Source: Catonia carolina (lineage: Eukaryota; Arthropoda; Insecta; Hemiptera; Achilidae). Taken from it: 64,000 bases of DNA. The translations under genes and the position numbers were made by a program. Below, one piece after another: positions 22,681-35,685 of the stretch. Every line of letters starts with the position of its first letter. Position 1 is the first letter of the stretch. The stretch covers positions 59,380,672-59,444,671 of the forward strand of contig JAQMRL010000003.1 in NCBI GenBank assembly GCA_035578175.1. The letters are read 5' to 3'. The notes beneath the pieces were generated by a model. That model worked only from the letters and a program-made list of their open reading frames with translations. It searched no databases and was not told the origin of the DNA.

Positions 22681-24095
22681 AAAATTTGTTTCAGTCTAGG
22701 AAACTTTTAAAGAAATTTAATATGAACTAAATTTGGTGAATAAAAAATAATGTACTAAACGGTAGGCCGGAGATTCTAGTTTAATTTCCTAACAGGGCCT
22801 AGAAATAAACCACTTTTAGAATTAAACCATATTCAAAAAAACACTCCTACAAAAAAAATTCAAAAAAATTAGTCGTAATTTATTTGTAGTTTCAATGTAC
22901 TCATGTAGCTTACATATACAAAACTAGGTTGTTAAAATTTGATAAAATATTAGAGGCCAGTCGAAAATTAAGTATGGATAATGCCATTATAATTATGGCT
23001 TGTGGTGACTGGTCACTTTGTATAGTTTTACAATCACAACTAATAAAACGATAAATACAGACTGAAGAAATGTGTCATCCAAATCACCGTACTAGTACGT
23101 CTACGAATCAATGACTATACTTTTACACACAAGTTAAAAGCAATTATATATTATAAACATGTTCATAAAATATGAATACATTAAAATGACTTTTAAAAAT
23201 AAAAATATATTCTGATTGACTCATTAATAGTCACAGTATAATAAAATGAATATTAAATATGAGTAATCTAATTTTGATTGGAATAAAATTTCATTTTGAG
23301 ACATGTGATTAATTTGCATATATAAACAACAACAAACGTTAGATCAATAAACAGACTTACATACTTATAGCTAGATTGGAAGTAGTAGAAATATTCCTGA
23401 GGAATAGTAGTGTTAAGTTCACAAGCCATTATGATATGGCACCATCTGTGATAGTAAGCTGTACTCAGGTGTATTATTTTTACTGAACTGCAGAAAAATA
23501 TTTTTCTTATACTAATTAGAATTTAATGAAACACAGGTACGTCTATATAAAAGTTTGTTAAACAATCTTCGCCCACTCGGTTGATGAAGAGACAATTTAG
23601 AAGAAAATGCAATTATGTACATTAAGTGGTTCTGTGTAATCAATCATTAGGCATTTCATACATCACCTTGTCAAACTGATTAATCACAGCGAAATTTTAA
23701 TTCATTTTTATAATTATTGACTTAATTATTAATTTTGATCAATATTGATTACATTATAAATGAATTAATCAAACAATAGATACCAGTAAAAAATGTGTTA
23801 TCTTTCACCTGCTAAAGAAATATGTATGGCTTTACAAGGAAAGTTGTTTATTTCTGTGTGTACTAAAAATTGTTCATACAATTAAAATATTTTCTAATTA
23901 TATATATATATATTACTATAAATGAAGATGTCCCTTCTTACTTTACTTCACGCCTGAACTAATAACAAAGTTCGATTTGCTCACGATGTCTTCTTCCATC
24001 ACACGTAAAAATTACTATAAAATTACTGAATTTAGTTTCTTCTCCCATTAATTAAAAAAAAAAATACATAATGTGCACAATACAAAACGTGTTCA
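22681..24095. other. AT-rich sequence, nothing recognised
   Basis: A short (TA)n run occurs near 23901-23914. Nothing else recognised. Confidence 0.5.
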
Positions 24096-24165
24096 CTTTT
24101 GTAGCGTTGTGATTAGTGCGCTAGACTAAAATGCGGAAATCCCGGGTAGAGTCAGGAAATTTACA
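24096..24165 (+). repeat. Degenerate tRNA-like SINE head
   Basis: GTAGCGTTGTGATTAGTGCG resembles the box A region (TAGCGTAGTGGTATTGCG) of SINE-C, followed by CTAGACTAAAATGCGGAAAT and a box B-like CCCGGGTAGAGTC. The body is missing. Confidence 0.45.
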
Positions 24166-24210
24166 CAAATCAAAAAACCCACTGTTTTAAATAAATCTAC
24201 ATTAAAAAAT

Positions 24211-24293
24211 AGAATGAACAGACAGTAAAAATTATATATAATACTCTGAGGTGGATACCATACAAAATTTTTGTTTGGCTGTTCATTCTATTA
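24211..24293. repeat. 83-bp mini-foldback related to M3
   Basis: AATAGAATGAACAGACAGTA and its inverted partner CTGTTCATTCTATT enclose ATAATACTCTGAGGTGG. The same ends (AATGAACAGCC, AAACAAAA) and the AATACTCTGAGGT block bound the 384-bp foldback at 46963-47346. This is likely an internally deleted member. Confidence 0.6.
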
Positions 24294-24574
24294 TTTAGTA
24301 CATACAAAAAAGGAAATAATATTTAATAAAATATATTAATACAGTATGTATATAATTGTACAACAATGTGATCAATCACTTCTTAAGCAATGGTTATCTT
24401 GGTAAAACCAACTTAATTGCATGAACCTTACCCAACTTCATGTAACGTTTATATTAAAGTAATATTTGTAAGTTTCTTTTTAATATCAACAATACGGCTA
24501 TTTGAAAATTTCCTTATTAAAAGCTGCATTAATCGATAGTAAATTTTAGTCAATTTTTTTCTTATAGCAAGTGC

Positions 24575-24581
<7 letters not shown>

Positions 24582-24612
<31 letters not shown>

Positions 24613-25069
24613 TTTAATAACTTTATTTGCAACTATATACTACGATACAACGAGCAAATTAGATGACAGTAAACAAAGGATGACAAGGAAAAAAAATAAA
24701 AAAAAAATAAATAAAAATAAATAAATGAAAAAGAACAGTGATACCCATTGGTATATGTTCTATGAAATAAAGATCATGATACATGAATGATAAATAACAA
24801 CATAAGAAAAAAAAGAAGAAAGAAAAATAAAATAAATCACTTTATAGAAGATCTCTGGCCCATTGACGTTTCAACCTGCGCTGCGGATTTCCTGGTAGTG
24901 ATGCATCCGATAGTTTGGTGATTAATTCGTTGGGGTGATCATGCAATTTTCTGTGAAAAACACTGTAGCTGGACTTAACTACTTCACTTATGAACGGAAT
25001 ATTAAGGTCGTCATGTAGAATTTTGTTGTTGACATAAAAAGGTGCGCAGGTGATTAAACGTAGGCATTT
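24582..25069 (-). mobile_element. LINE-K: 5'-truncated non-LTR insertion with poly(A) and 13-bp TSD
   Basis: Minus-strand insertion flanked by AAGTGCAAAATTT at 24569-24581 and 25070-25082. Its 3' end shows a poly(A) tail (T-run from 24582 to about 24609) preceded by AATAAAG. The open frame from 25069 down to a stop at 24842 begins CLRLITCAPFYVNNKILHDD and ends RRLKRQWARDLL. This is the C-terminal end of a jockey-like ORF2 protein, similar to LINE-J (APFYV, LHDDLKIP, RRKWSRDLL). The frame is intact over about 75 codons. Residues upstream of CLRL belong to flanking DNA, not the element. One of the youngest-looking insertions in the window. Confidence 0.85.
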
Positions 25070-25082
25070 AAGTGCAAAATTT

Positions 25083-25542
25083 AAAAAAAAAATTATCACC
25101 TAACTAAAATAGAACCTAAAAATATGTTTCTATTATTAGTTTGTTAATACTGTATGCACAATTAAGTCCAAAATTTTTAAATGTTTAAATCGTAGTTCTT
25201 GTCACTATTATCCAACAGGTTAAGATGTACTGGTTGACAGTTACCTCTTTGAAGGATAAATGTTACTTGCATACATTCTGGTTTAATAGGATTTATTTAC
25301 CATTTACTCTACCATTTGTTTTGTTTACATAAAAGTGTTATAGTGTCTGGTGATTCATACTTGTACAGCGGTATCACCAGTTACTTATTACAAGTAAATG
25401 CGCAGTACATACAAGTATACTGCAGAGTATGGCAAATAAAACAGTGCCTTGGGGAACGCCTGCCAGAACTGGATGTAGTTGAGTCTTTTCTGACCGACAT
25501 TAAATTTAAAAAAAAATGGTTTTACCTTAAGGTTTTTTGTCC
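25083..25542. other. No recognised feature
   Basis: A 90-codon frame at 25316-25588 runs into SINE-C, shows no domain and is probably chance. Confidence 0.4.
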
Positions 25543-25697
25543 ATTTAGTCTCATCAGCAGCTTGGTTATTAGCGACTACGTTGGATAATGAAACACGTAG
25601 AGTTTAATCTAGTTAGAATTTCCAGATCCCAGTCGGGAATCGAATCGGGACCTTCGCATTGTAGGCTAGCGCAATACCACTACGCTATGGAGGCAGC
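25543..25697 (-). repeat. SINE-C copy 2
   Basis: Minus strand: GCTGCCTCCATAGCGTAGTG (box A-like TAGCGTAGTGGTA) leads to CCCGATTCGATTCCCGACTG (box B GATTCGATTCCC), then the body, then the shared tail GTCGCTAATAACCAAGCTGC. This is the best-preserved copy of this head type. Confidence 0.8.
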
Positions 25698-25943
25698 TTT
25701 AACGTTTTTAGTTTAACAAATTTAACCTTTTACCATATCTAGTATACACGTTAATACTTTAGTTACCAGTGGTGTTATTACTGTATGACTTTATCAGTAA
25801 CCTCGTCCAACATTTCCAAATATGTGACATAATTAAATTAGCGATAACGTCGTTTATCTTCATTGTATTTCTAGGAAGCAATAATTAAATAATTTTATAA
25901 ACTGTAAATTGTTGTCATATGACACTTCATTTCAGACGAAAGA

Positions 25944-26328
25944 TTAGGTATTTTTAAACATCAAAGATTTGCATTTAGAGATATTCACGTACGATGATCA
26001 ACGTAGCAAGACCCTTTTCAGTACGAAATATAATTATAATTTGCCTCTGAGAAACCGACGTTGTTCAAAAGACAGCATTCATCATAATGTCAGTGTGGCA
26101 TACTGGGTTGGGGAAATCGGGCTGTTAACTGCCGAGCCTTTACAGTTGTTAACAAAAACACGCAACACCAAGGAAACCGTACACGGTTTAGTAAAACACG
26201 AAACCATTTTGTATAATAAAACTTTCAAAATGTTTTCTAGTATAGGTCTATTATATCTCACGCTTATGTTTCTTATCAGGAAGGACGATTTTTTATACCT
26301 CTTCCGATTAAAAAGTTACAGTAAATAA
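25944..26328 (+). CDS. Unrecognised open frame, about 125 codons, no ATG for most of it
   Basis: Open from just after a TAG at about 25942 to a stop at 26328. The first ATG is only at 26230; an initiator upstream would have to be non-AUG, or the frame would have to be an exon. The peptide contains LPLRNRRCSKDSIHH and VAYWVGEIGLLTAEPLQLL, but I recognise no domain. Length is above chance for this AT-rich DNA, and the middle is GC-richer. It could be part of an old transposon, a captured exon or chance. Confidence 0.2.
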
Positions 26329-27845
26329 CATTAAGAATTTAGTTGGATATGCTTAACAATTCAGGGTTTGAAATCCGCTGTTCGTTCTTTTTATTCTTAT
26401 GATTTTACTGGTGCACCGTCCTGAATGTTATCTTTTCATAATTTACAAGAAGAATTCGAATCAGTAAATTTATTTGTTAAAGATTGGTAAATTTTAAAAA
26501 TAAATTACTAAACTCATTAGACTTATATATCTATTTATTGTAATTTACACTAAATGTACTTATAATGTACATCAAAACAACAAAATTACTCCGTGAACAC
26601 TGGATATCTTTTTTAACTTTATTTATGCAAAAATTACAACTGTCTAAACCCAGCCACCAATTATTTTTTTAACTAGTGTTAATGGCTTGCACTGTCAAGT
26701 ATTAACTGACTCAGTGTGAACTCTCAGGTTATGCTTTCAAAACAAGTCCCTATTCCAACATATTTTTATAATGCTTTTCATTCACCTAAAATGAAGTTAG
26801 TAGGTTTTACTCGTCACTAAAGATATGTCTTCTTTAATATGGATTAATTAAAATTAACTACTAAATTAAATTTAAATGATAGAATAGGCTTTGAATGTTA
26901 ATAAAGTTACATTTATTGATTTTAAAACTATCTTATTATTTTTTTATACTTCTTTTATTGTAATTTCCATTTTGTAAGAGTATTATTAAAATAAATTGCT
27001 AAAAATTTGATAAAAAGTATCGTCATGTATTTTTCATTAGCTACAAATTAACCGATAGCAAATTAAAATTGATACCTAACATAGTCGTTTAAATTGAATG
27101 ACTAAAAATCTATAATATATGAACAACTTTCATTACAGCTAATCGATCAGGAAAAAGGTTACACACAATTTTTTATTTAAAAAAAAACCTGCAAATAATG
27201 TGAATTTTACAAATTAAATTTAAATGGAAACTGGACGGTGGTAGCGTAATCTATATATTTTAAAATTTACGCTTACATTCTTTTTAACTTCGGGTCAATA
27301 CACTTGAATTATTCAACTATGACATTTTACTTTCTTTGTGATATTGACTAGTTAAAAAGTTAATTAATTTCATTTTTTACATGCCAGGTGGTATTGAATA
27401 TGTAATTTACTCGGCGATATTAAATAATTAATTTAATATATATCAGAATTGCAAAAACAGCAAAATAGTAATTTAAGTTCATCCTAGTTCAAATTTCAAA
27501 ACTACTTCATTCAAAACTAATCGTGAAGTATTTTTTGGGTTCTTTTGGATTGGCTATTTTATAAATAACTAAACTTTCTACGTAACTCATAAAATATTTA
27601 TTTATAAAATTGATTACTTACAATTTAATATAAACACAGTTTAAACGACTAAAAATTACAATACATTGCTTAACTTGATACCAGATTGAATTTAATAAAA
27701 AACGTTCTAAAATGCAAAGAGGACTTAAATTGTAAGCGCCCAAATTATTTCCTGGTTTATTATTTTTTTATTTGTCTTTAATTTGTATTAAAACGTTCAT
27801 AGTAGTTGTAGAAAAAGCAAATAAATATTATCACGAAAATTGTGT
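26329..27845. other. AT-rich sequence, nothing recognised
   Basis: No supported feature. Confidence 0.5.
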
Positions 27846-28289
27846 GGGTGCCATAGGGCACCGCTGAGCTGTGCTTACGTTTTTTCTAATATCAGAATAT
27901 CGTGCTCTTTTTCACATAGTTTGTCTTTATTAGTTTTAATAGTTTTTGTATCACTTTCCTCATAACAAAATAAAAGTTGATTTATAAACAAGTTTTTTTT
28001 AGTTAAACCTGCACAATATATATTCAAAACCATTACAAAAATTTAGTATATTTTACGAAATCTGTCAGCTTAGAAATGAAGTAATTCAAACGTAAACAGG
28101 TAATGTAAAACAATCTTTTTATACAGGCTACACTCTCAATAGTAATCTCAACAATTTTTTTTAACGAGGTAAATTTTTCTGCAGTGTTTTTAAACTTATA
28201 TAGTATGAACTTTTAGCAAAGTTGATAAAAGTATGAAAAATTACGTTCTTTTAAATGAATAATATAAAACACTCCAAACCGCTCTGCAT

Positions 28290-28990
28290 TGGTCGAGAAA
28301 ATGTAACTGAGTCTATATTGTCGAATAGTTTAAATATCTTGGCGAGACAATAAATTACAACGGAAATAAAAAAAGCTACCTGGAAAATTAGAACCAACAA
28401 AATAGCGAAAGCTCAGCAACTTCCCAAGAAAACATACAACAAGAAAGACCTATCTATTAAATCTAAACAGTAACGCTATAAAACGGTAGTACAACCCGAA
28501 GCCACTTATTGCTATGAAACTATTTTTAATTTCAAAACTAAAACAAGAATGAGACAAATTATTGGGATAGAGAAAAGAAGAGTGCATAAACAAAAAACGG
28601 AAACTCAACAATATCTGGATCTTAATGTCTAATTCTAAACTGTACCATAAAAGCCAGCCAATTACTGACATCATGCGAATTAATTCTTTATTCGGGCATT
28701 TACTTACAATACCGGACAATTAAATAACTAAACAAGTAATTTCTACAATTAATTCGTGGAAAAATCCTCCAAGGTGATTGGCCGAAGTAAAGGAACATAT
28801 GCATGAACTAAACATTGCAGAACAACATCTTCTAGAAAAATCTGAATAGCTTAAATTGCTTAAAGATAAAGACAAAAGATTTGTCGAAAAAACTCGAGCA
28901 CCGTCGTCAATGATTTGTACAGATAAAGTCAGACAGATAATATCCCAAAATATGAAGAATTATTGGAAAAAGCGTAAGAATCCTTAAACC
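28290..28990 (+). pseudogene. LINE-C copy 1: decayed RT/C-terminal region
   Basis: Broken frames give FKYLGETINYNG, then TNKIAKAQQL, KKTYNKKDLSIKSK, KTVVQPEATY (for family ...PEATYGCETL), and at the end TDKVRQIISQNMKNYWKKRK before a stop at about 28987. These follow the order of a LINE ORF2 protein from the RT thumb to the C-terminus. The last motif (..RMK.YW..RK) is shared with the copies at 41.1, 45.4 and 47.4 kb. Several stops and frameshifts. Confidence 0.75.
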
Positions 28991-30323
28991 AAACCAAGGA
29001 TTTATAAATTTGATTCAAGTAGTCCAATGAGCCCGTGAAAAGAAAAAACACGCAGTCTGTGAAAAAAAATTAGACTCTGAAGTGTGCATTAATATGCTGA
29101 AACATAAAGGTAGTTGAAGCTAAAGATGATGATGACCATGATAAATATAAAGTTTAGATAATAAAGTCTTATTTAAAGTATTTCTCAAACCAGTTTCAAC
29201 TTAGAGGTTAGAGCTATAGGGTACAGCTACCAGGATCAATCTGTATGATATACGGCAGTGCATTCAAAAAAAAAAATGCTTGAGACTGATCAATGTTGCA
29301 CCATGGTATGTAACCAATGAAATATTTCACGTCAATCTACAAATCTAAGAGAAGAAATTAAAAATAAAGTAGCAAAAACCATTTAAAAAAGTTAGATCAT
29401 AAAAATTCGTTCGCAATCAACCTCCTTGATAACAGCAAGGTGCTCACTGACATACAAATTTAAAAATAAGCATTTATAATAATTTTTGTAATTTGTTTAC
29501 AATAAATCGATTTACCTTCACAATCTTATTAATAATTTCACTCAATAGAACATAGTATTTATTTACTGTATGAAAAATAAATCATTATTGAGTATCTATG
29601 TGTTATAATTTCCATAAAATCTTCCCTTAGCACATAACACGTTCTAACGTAATTGACTTGCGCAATGCAATCGAGCAGAGTTCTTCTTTTTATATATTCG
29701 TCTTTTTCCAGGTAAAATATATTTTACTCAGATACTATCAGTATCTTTAAAAATACTCTAATTTCTTCTATAGTAACCGATAGATTCGGGTTATTATTTA
29801 TAAATGCGTGTCGGTTACCTTTAGTAACAAGCAGCTAAAAGACTTCATCGTCAAACAAAAATTCAAATATTTTATTCAGTGTCATTATAAGATATTTGGT
29901 TTTGCCATTAAGAAAATTGAATATCTGATAGGAATCTAGTTAATTTTGGTTCATGTTCTTAAATAATTTTTCATTAAATCACTTTTAGTCTATTGTGGCA
30001 ACTTTGTTTTGAAGGATATCTATCGGAATTGGTACAAAAAGTAGAGTGCAAGAAAATAAACGTCTGATAATTTGAGAATTAGTAAACTAATATCATTTAA
30101 AGCACCAATTCATCTTCAACGCGATTAATAAATAGGATGCAAAGATGAAGGAGGTCTAATAAGCCCGCACAAAGAATTTTGCTAAAGTAACTTACACATT
30201 TTGCACATATCGTATACAACATTTGAACATTTACAAATAAATGTTAACAACGCTTCATTTTTAAAACTAAATATTTTATCCAAAATATAATTATCTAAAA
30301 TAAATATGAAAAATACTTTTAAC

Positions 30324-30328
<5 letters not shown>
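28991..30328. other. AT-rich sequence, nothing recognised
   Basis: GATGATGATG near 29128 may be the simple-repeat tail of the LINE-C copy just upstream. Otherwise featureless. Confidence 0.45.
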
Positions 30329-30360
<32 letters not shown>

Positions 30361-30361
30361 T
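30329..30361. repeat. (AAT)n microsatellite
   Basis: About ten AAT/ATA units. Confidence 0.95.
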
Positions 30362-30404
30362 ATAAACAAAACAAAACATATTCATTCTCAATTTTTATAA
30401 GTAT

Positions 30405-30618
30405 GCCAGGGGATGCGCTTAAAGGTGCCGTCGGGCACTCGCTAAATTCGTGAACTTATAAAATTATTTTCATTCATTGTATTAAAAAATTTCATACTCA
30501 CAGCATTTTTGCCATCATTTAAAAAAATAATTATGCATTATGCACAGACAAAAAGAAAAAAATAACAATGTACTTGGATGGCTTTCACCTTTTCCGATTT
30601 TCTACAGTGACCATAGGG
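30405..30618. mobile_element. Possible piggyBac-like non-autonomous element
   Basis: The right boundary CCATAGGGTTAA (30610-30620) reads on the minus strand as TTAACCCTATGG, a piggyBac-type end with its TTAA target. The left part has the palindrome GGTGCCGTCGGGCAC next to CTTAAAG. A left TTAA-CCC end is not intact. Tentative. Confidence 0.3.
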
Positions 30619-30710
30619 TTAACAGTGCTTAAATAAATATTAAGTCGGTAAAAGAGTTCTTTAGTTCAACCGAAGTATACCACCGTTAAAAAATTTATAA
30701 TGTGTATGTC

Positions 30711-30800
30711 ATTAACCCTAAACTATTTTTTGAATAAGAGAACAGATTATGTCGCAATAACATCGCGTGCCATATGGCACCACTAAGCTTTTAAGGGTTT
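30711..30800. mobile_element. Second possible piggyBac-like end
   Basis: TTAACCCTAAAC at about 30711, then the palindrome GTGCCATATGGCAC and AGCTTTTAAGGG. The inner palindrome resembles those at 27848 and 30425, suggesting a common family. Tentative. Confidence 0.3.
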
Positions 30801-31475
30801 TTAAAACTACTTAACAAAAATATGATCATTTACAATCAAATAATTCTTACTTTCTACACAATACGCGATGGACAAACCAGATTCAAACCAATAGTCGTTC
30901 AAGCAATACTTTTTGATTCAAAATAAACCGTAGCCGTTTTATACATATAGAAGCAATATAATATCGAACAATAAAAACTAATAGAATAATATAATACAAT
31001 AAAATAATCTAGAGAAATAAATAAACAAAAGAATTCTCCACTTGAGTCCAGAAAAACAAGTGAGTGTAGATTAGTCGCTAGTCTGGAAAGCAATAAATTT
31101 ATACTGTCGAAACTTGAAAGCCCTTCACACAAAAGCGCTGTACAAAGAAAACACCATTGTTTTTCAAATATTAATTACTAAATATTTTATAAACGTTACA
31201 ATATTTTCGAAACGTTTTCAAATTTAGGTAACATAAAGATTTATATAGTTCAGTAGATAACTAAAATCGTCTTTAAAAATTTCTTGTATAATATAGCGGG
31301 TACAATAATAAAAATATTACTACAAGGTTATAAACATAATATTTAAAAGAAATAAACTTAATAGTAGATAGCAAATACTATTGTTTTTCACTATCTGTTT
31401 ACAACAATAAAAAAAGGATATTATTTTGAAAATGTAAATCATTCTCATGAGATAAAATAACCAAATAAAACATAA
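30801..31475. other. AT-rich sequence, nothing recognised
   Basis: No supported feature. Confidence 0.45.
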
Positions 31476-31619
31476 ATGTTGAACCTTGATGCATTCGATG
31501 AAACATTTGCTAAGCTAGCAAATCAATGCAGCCCTACGGAAAAACTACAGCTGTTTCAACGTCCTGGGTCAACCCTTTCGCCTGAATTGTTTGTGCCTTA
31601 CCATCCACAAATGGAGTGA
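31476..31619 (+). CDS. Short unrecognised ORF, 47 codons
   Basis: An ATG directly after an in-frame TAA opens a frame with coding-like composition: MLNLDAFDETFAKLANQC, KLQLFQRPGSTLSPELFVPY, stop TGA. The segment is clearly GC-richer than its flanks. The opposite strand is also open here and reads KFTPFVDGKAQTIQAKGL, so strand is uncertain. No family recognised. It may be a relic exon or transposon piece. Confidence 0.25.
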   Translation: MLNLDAFDETFAKLANQCSPTEKLQLFQRPGSTLSPELFVPYHPQME

Positions 31620-34600
31620 ATTTATTGTGCAATTCTGAACAGCATCTACCAAAGTTTTCCTTCTTTTATGAGGTCCTTTCTTTCAGTATTTTAACATTTG
31701 TTACGCGATTATGGATTTATAAACCTTTTATTACCACTATCACTATCAGACTAAACAAAGTAACAAATGGTTGAGATAATATTTTCCTTCCATTAACAAT
31801 TAGAAAAATTAATATTATAATATCAACAAACAAAATAATTATCCTCTTATTCGATATGCTTTCTACTTGCCTTCAATTATTTGCTATTAGTTACTTTCCT
31901 ATTTGCCTATTTTCTACTTACTCGGCTATTACAGAAGTAATTGAACTAATTTGGCCGAAGGAACTAAGTTCCTTCAGTCCACTAAGATTTATTTGGCAAA
32001 TCAATATTTCAAGCTATATAAAGCAACTAAATTTATAAACAGGTTGGTATTTTATAATAAGTAAGATCTACCTTCCATCTTTTGGAGTAAACAATAACCT
32101 ACTATCAACCAAAGTGTAATCAAAACTAATTCCAAAAATTGCTTAGTAGCAAATAGCCTACCTTATTGAATTTAAACTATTTAAATTGTTTGGTAGTGAA
32201 TAACCAAATTATTAAAAAGTAACCTATTTTTAAGTCTAATATACTTTGTTTCGTGCTTACTAAAATATTCTTCTGGTTTACTACAATAACATTTTGATAT
32301 TCATGTAACTACGCATACTTTATTAGTATGTTTTATAATTTGATTTATATTAACATGTTAAAATTCAAAATCTAAATTTTACATTTTACAATTACAATTC
32401 CAAAATAAAGTGATTCGTAATATGCAATATAACAATATAACGAACAAATAGATTCTTTAAGATTTATTATTCATCACCTATTTTAGGAAATGGATTGCAA
32501 CGTCTAGCTCTTTGTTGGAGATTCATACCCAATTAGGATTATTGTAAAAACAGTTAAGTCAAATTTCTGTTTGACCGTTTCTATAAGTTTTTATTATTTA
32601 TTTAGTAAAAAAATTCAATGCATAGCTGAAAAATAGGATCAAAAAGAATTGGTTACCACTGATAAAAAATAACTAGTCCACGATATAAAGTACACTAACA
32701 CAAATACAGTGAGAGAGAAAAATCATGTATATTAGATACATACACGCACTCTCATACTCCTAAAGCAGCGGAGTGTAAAAATTACTAAAGCAACGTGTTG
32801 TGTGTTATTAAGGGTGATAGGGAGAGGTGAATTACGCGAAATACTCATGTGAGTTATGCTCTCTGCAGATAATGAAGGGGTAGATGACTATGGTTGGTAG
32901 TGGAGAAGAATAGAGGTGGCGCTACTGGTCGAAAAATGGGTAGGGTAGAAGGCCTTTACATAATTCACGACCAACTACCGACTCGCAATGCAAATATTAA
33001 ACCCTGTCGGTTCGCCGGACAGAAAAGTTATAGTAAAACCAAAACATACAAAACTTCAACGATTTCGGTTTCCTTCCTAATCCATTGATAAACCTTTATT
33101 AATCATTTTAAATATATCAAATTTGGGAAAACAAATTTCTGGTGGTTAGCGATAATTTATTTGCCAAATTTCATACAAAAAAATTATAACACGCAATTGA
33201 TTTATTACACTTTGTTTTGATTAACATAAATTCAATAACAAATAAAATTTTTGTAATAACTGTCAAACTTTATTTTTAGGTACACAAATAACGAAAACCA
33301 AAATTATCTTAACTATAAATTCTAATAATATATTTATGAATTTTAATGTAACGAAAACTACTACATTCATGAATTTCCCATGACTGTTTAGTCCTTTTAT
33401 TCAAAATAATCTACCTCAATGGTCGGTACATAATTTCATGTATTACCTGAACCATAATATTCTTTGACGAGTATCCGTGATATTTCTTTTTGTTTATCAT
33501 TTTCATTTAAAAAGTCACAAACAGGTATTTAATTTGAAACAGAAAAATACTAAGAATTTTTGTATTTATATTTTTAGACATTTGTTTTATTGGCGTTTTT
33601 CAATTTTCTGTGAAAAAGCGAATTATTTTCATAGTATTACAGTAATTTTTACCGTAGGATGAAAAAATGAGAGACAGTATGTGAAATTACTTTTGAATGA
33701 AAATCTTCAAGCAGAGCTGGGAGCCGAGAACTTAATACAAAAATCAGTAAGTAGGCCTACTGGAGGAAATGGAGGGATGTTGTTCAACCTGATGTTCCCA
33801 GGAAGAACCCGTCTCGAAACGCTCAGATAAAAACTTCAGTGCGAGTAAGTCCTTGGATAAAGTAGTCAGAGTCTAATTTCTGATTTGTGTAAACCTGGAT
33901 GGGCTAACCGTACAGGATGAAAACGAACGAGCAAAACGAGGATGAGGAAAAGAATTATCTTTCACATTTTAGAGTTAAAGGATTGCTATGCAGAAAACTA
34001 CAAGCAAACAAAACTGAACAAAGAGTTTTAAATACCGTAATTTTGACGTTGGTCAGATGGTAACGTAAGAAGACTTTAACAAATTTGTGTTTTAAACTCC
34101 AATAAAATTGGTCCAAATCTTTTAAAGGTTGGTTCCACACTGTCTACAATATAACACGTTTGTAGTAAATATATGCAATATACTTACAATGCGTTATGTA
34201 CTATGATTTGTCGACATATTGTAAAAAACCACGTTTAAAAAATCTTTTCCGAAACTAAATTATAGGCCTATAAATATACAGAATTCAAATCGAAAAACTG
34301 AATAAAATTAATTTTGGAATGAGATCCTAAAGTAACTGTACGGTAATCTATATAAATTCTAGACGTAAAAATTATAGTAAATTTTTGATTATTCAAAGAA
34401 AGAAAACTTATATAGGGCCTACTATAAATAATATCTTGTCACTTGAAAGAATAAGTTATACGTTCTGGATTCCGTGGCAACGAGTTATTTAAATTCCTTG
34501 AATACAAGAAATAAAATAGTATATAAATTTCTATTATTTTCTTATCTGAAAAAGGTCAAAGAGATGTTTTGTTATTTTTATTTTATTCATTTTTTTGTAC

Positions 34601-35685
34601 TGTTTCGTAACTTTGTTTCTTTTTTCTTTTGTACTTCCTATGAGACTTCCCGAATTTTCGTTTCCTGTTCCTTGAAAAAGGAATTCTTTTTCTAGTCTTT
34701 CAGGGAGCATTCGTTTCTTACATCTTTCTTTTATATTGAAGTATTATTATTATATTTTTAACGTGACTACAAAAACTGACCGGATGAAATTTTTTGAAAA
34801 TCTAGTGTACTTAGTTAGTGTTCTAATAACATTATAGTAATTAAGCCTGTACACAAGTGTACCAAGAAATAGACGAAAACGTCTGTTGCATTAAAAATAG
34901 ATTGGATAAAAACACTTAAAAAAATCAACATGAATACATAGATACTTCAATGATCTTATAACGTATTACCATAAATTTTTTTAAATTTAAATTTAACAAA
35001 ATAGTATACTAAATTATTATTAATCAAAAGGTTTCTTACGTTACTGGTTACTTAGTGGAGGAAACTCAAGTAGCAATGCTATTGAAAAAAATAATTGAGT
35101 CACTGATCGAAAAATTTTGCTCCGAATGTTACCACGTAATAAGACAATTTCCATCAATCTGTCTACGATCTTCGTGAATTTCATGCACATTTAGATATTT
35201 TATACTTCCTAGAGAGGAAAGTAAGGAGCCTAAAACGTAAGCCTAAATTAAATTACTCATAAATGACTAGTAAAGTATCAGTTGGTTCCATCTTCCACCA
35301 GAAAATGAAAATTGAAAAACAACGAGAAAGAGAATATTATTTTTGGAAATATAAGACAAAACCCATTTTTGGACTAATAAGTTATTTTAATCTAACCTGA
35401 ACCTTCCTAAATATAAACTGTTCAGACGTTTTGCGCATTAGGTTGACCTTAGGTAAAAGTAAATTTTACTTTTATTATTATTAGTGATACAAATACATAA
35501 CCCAAACATCTAATAATCCTACCTAAATCATCTTAATCTTATACAATCTTGTAACCTTTGACCATTCTAGTGGTTTTTTAATATTATTTTAATTTAAAGT
35601 AAAGCAAATGAACTAAACTCTTGAAATAAGAGGAATTTATTTTTTCTTATATACTCCTTAAATTTTAAGCACTTTCATCGTAAAA
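31620..35685. other. Mostly AT-rich sequence, nothing recognised
   Basis: The stretch 32700-33060 is less AT-rich and holds a 64-codon frame (32894-33088) without recognisable content. Other frames (33477, 33955, 34474) look like chance. Confidence 0.45.
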
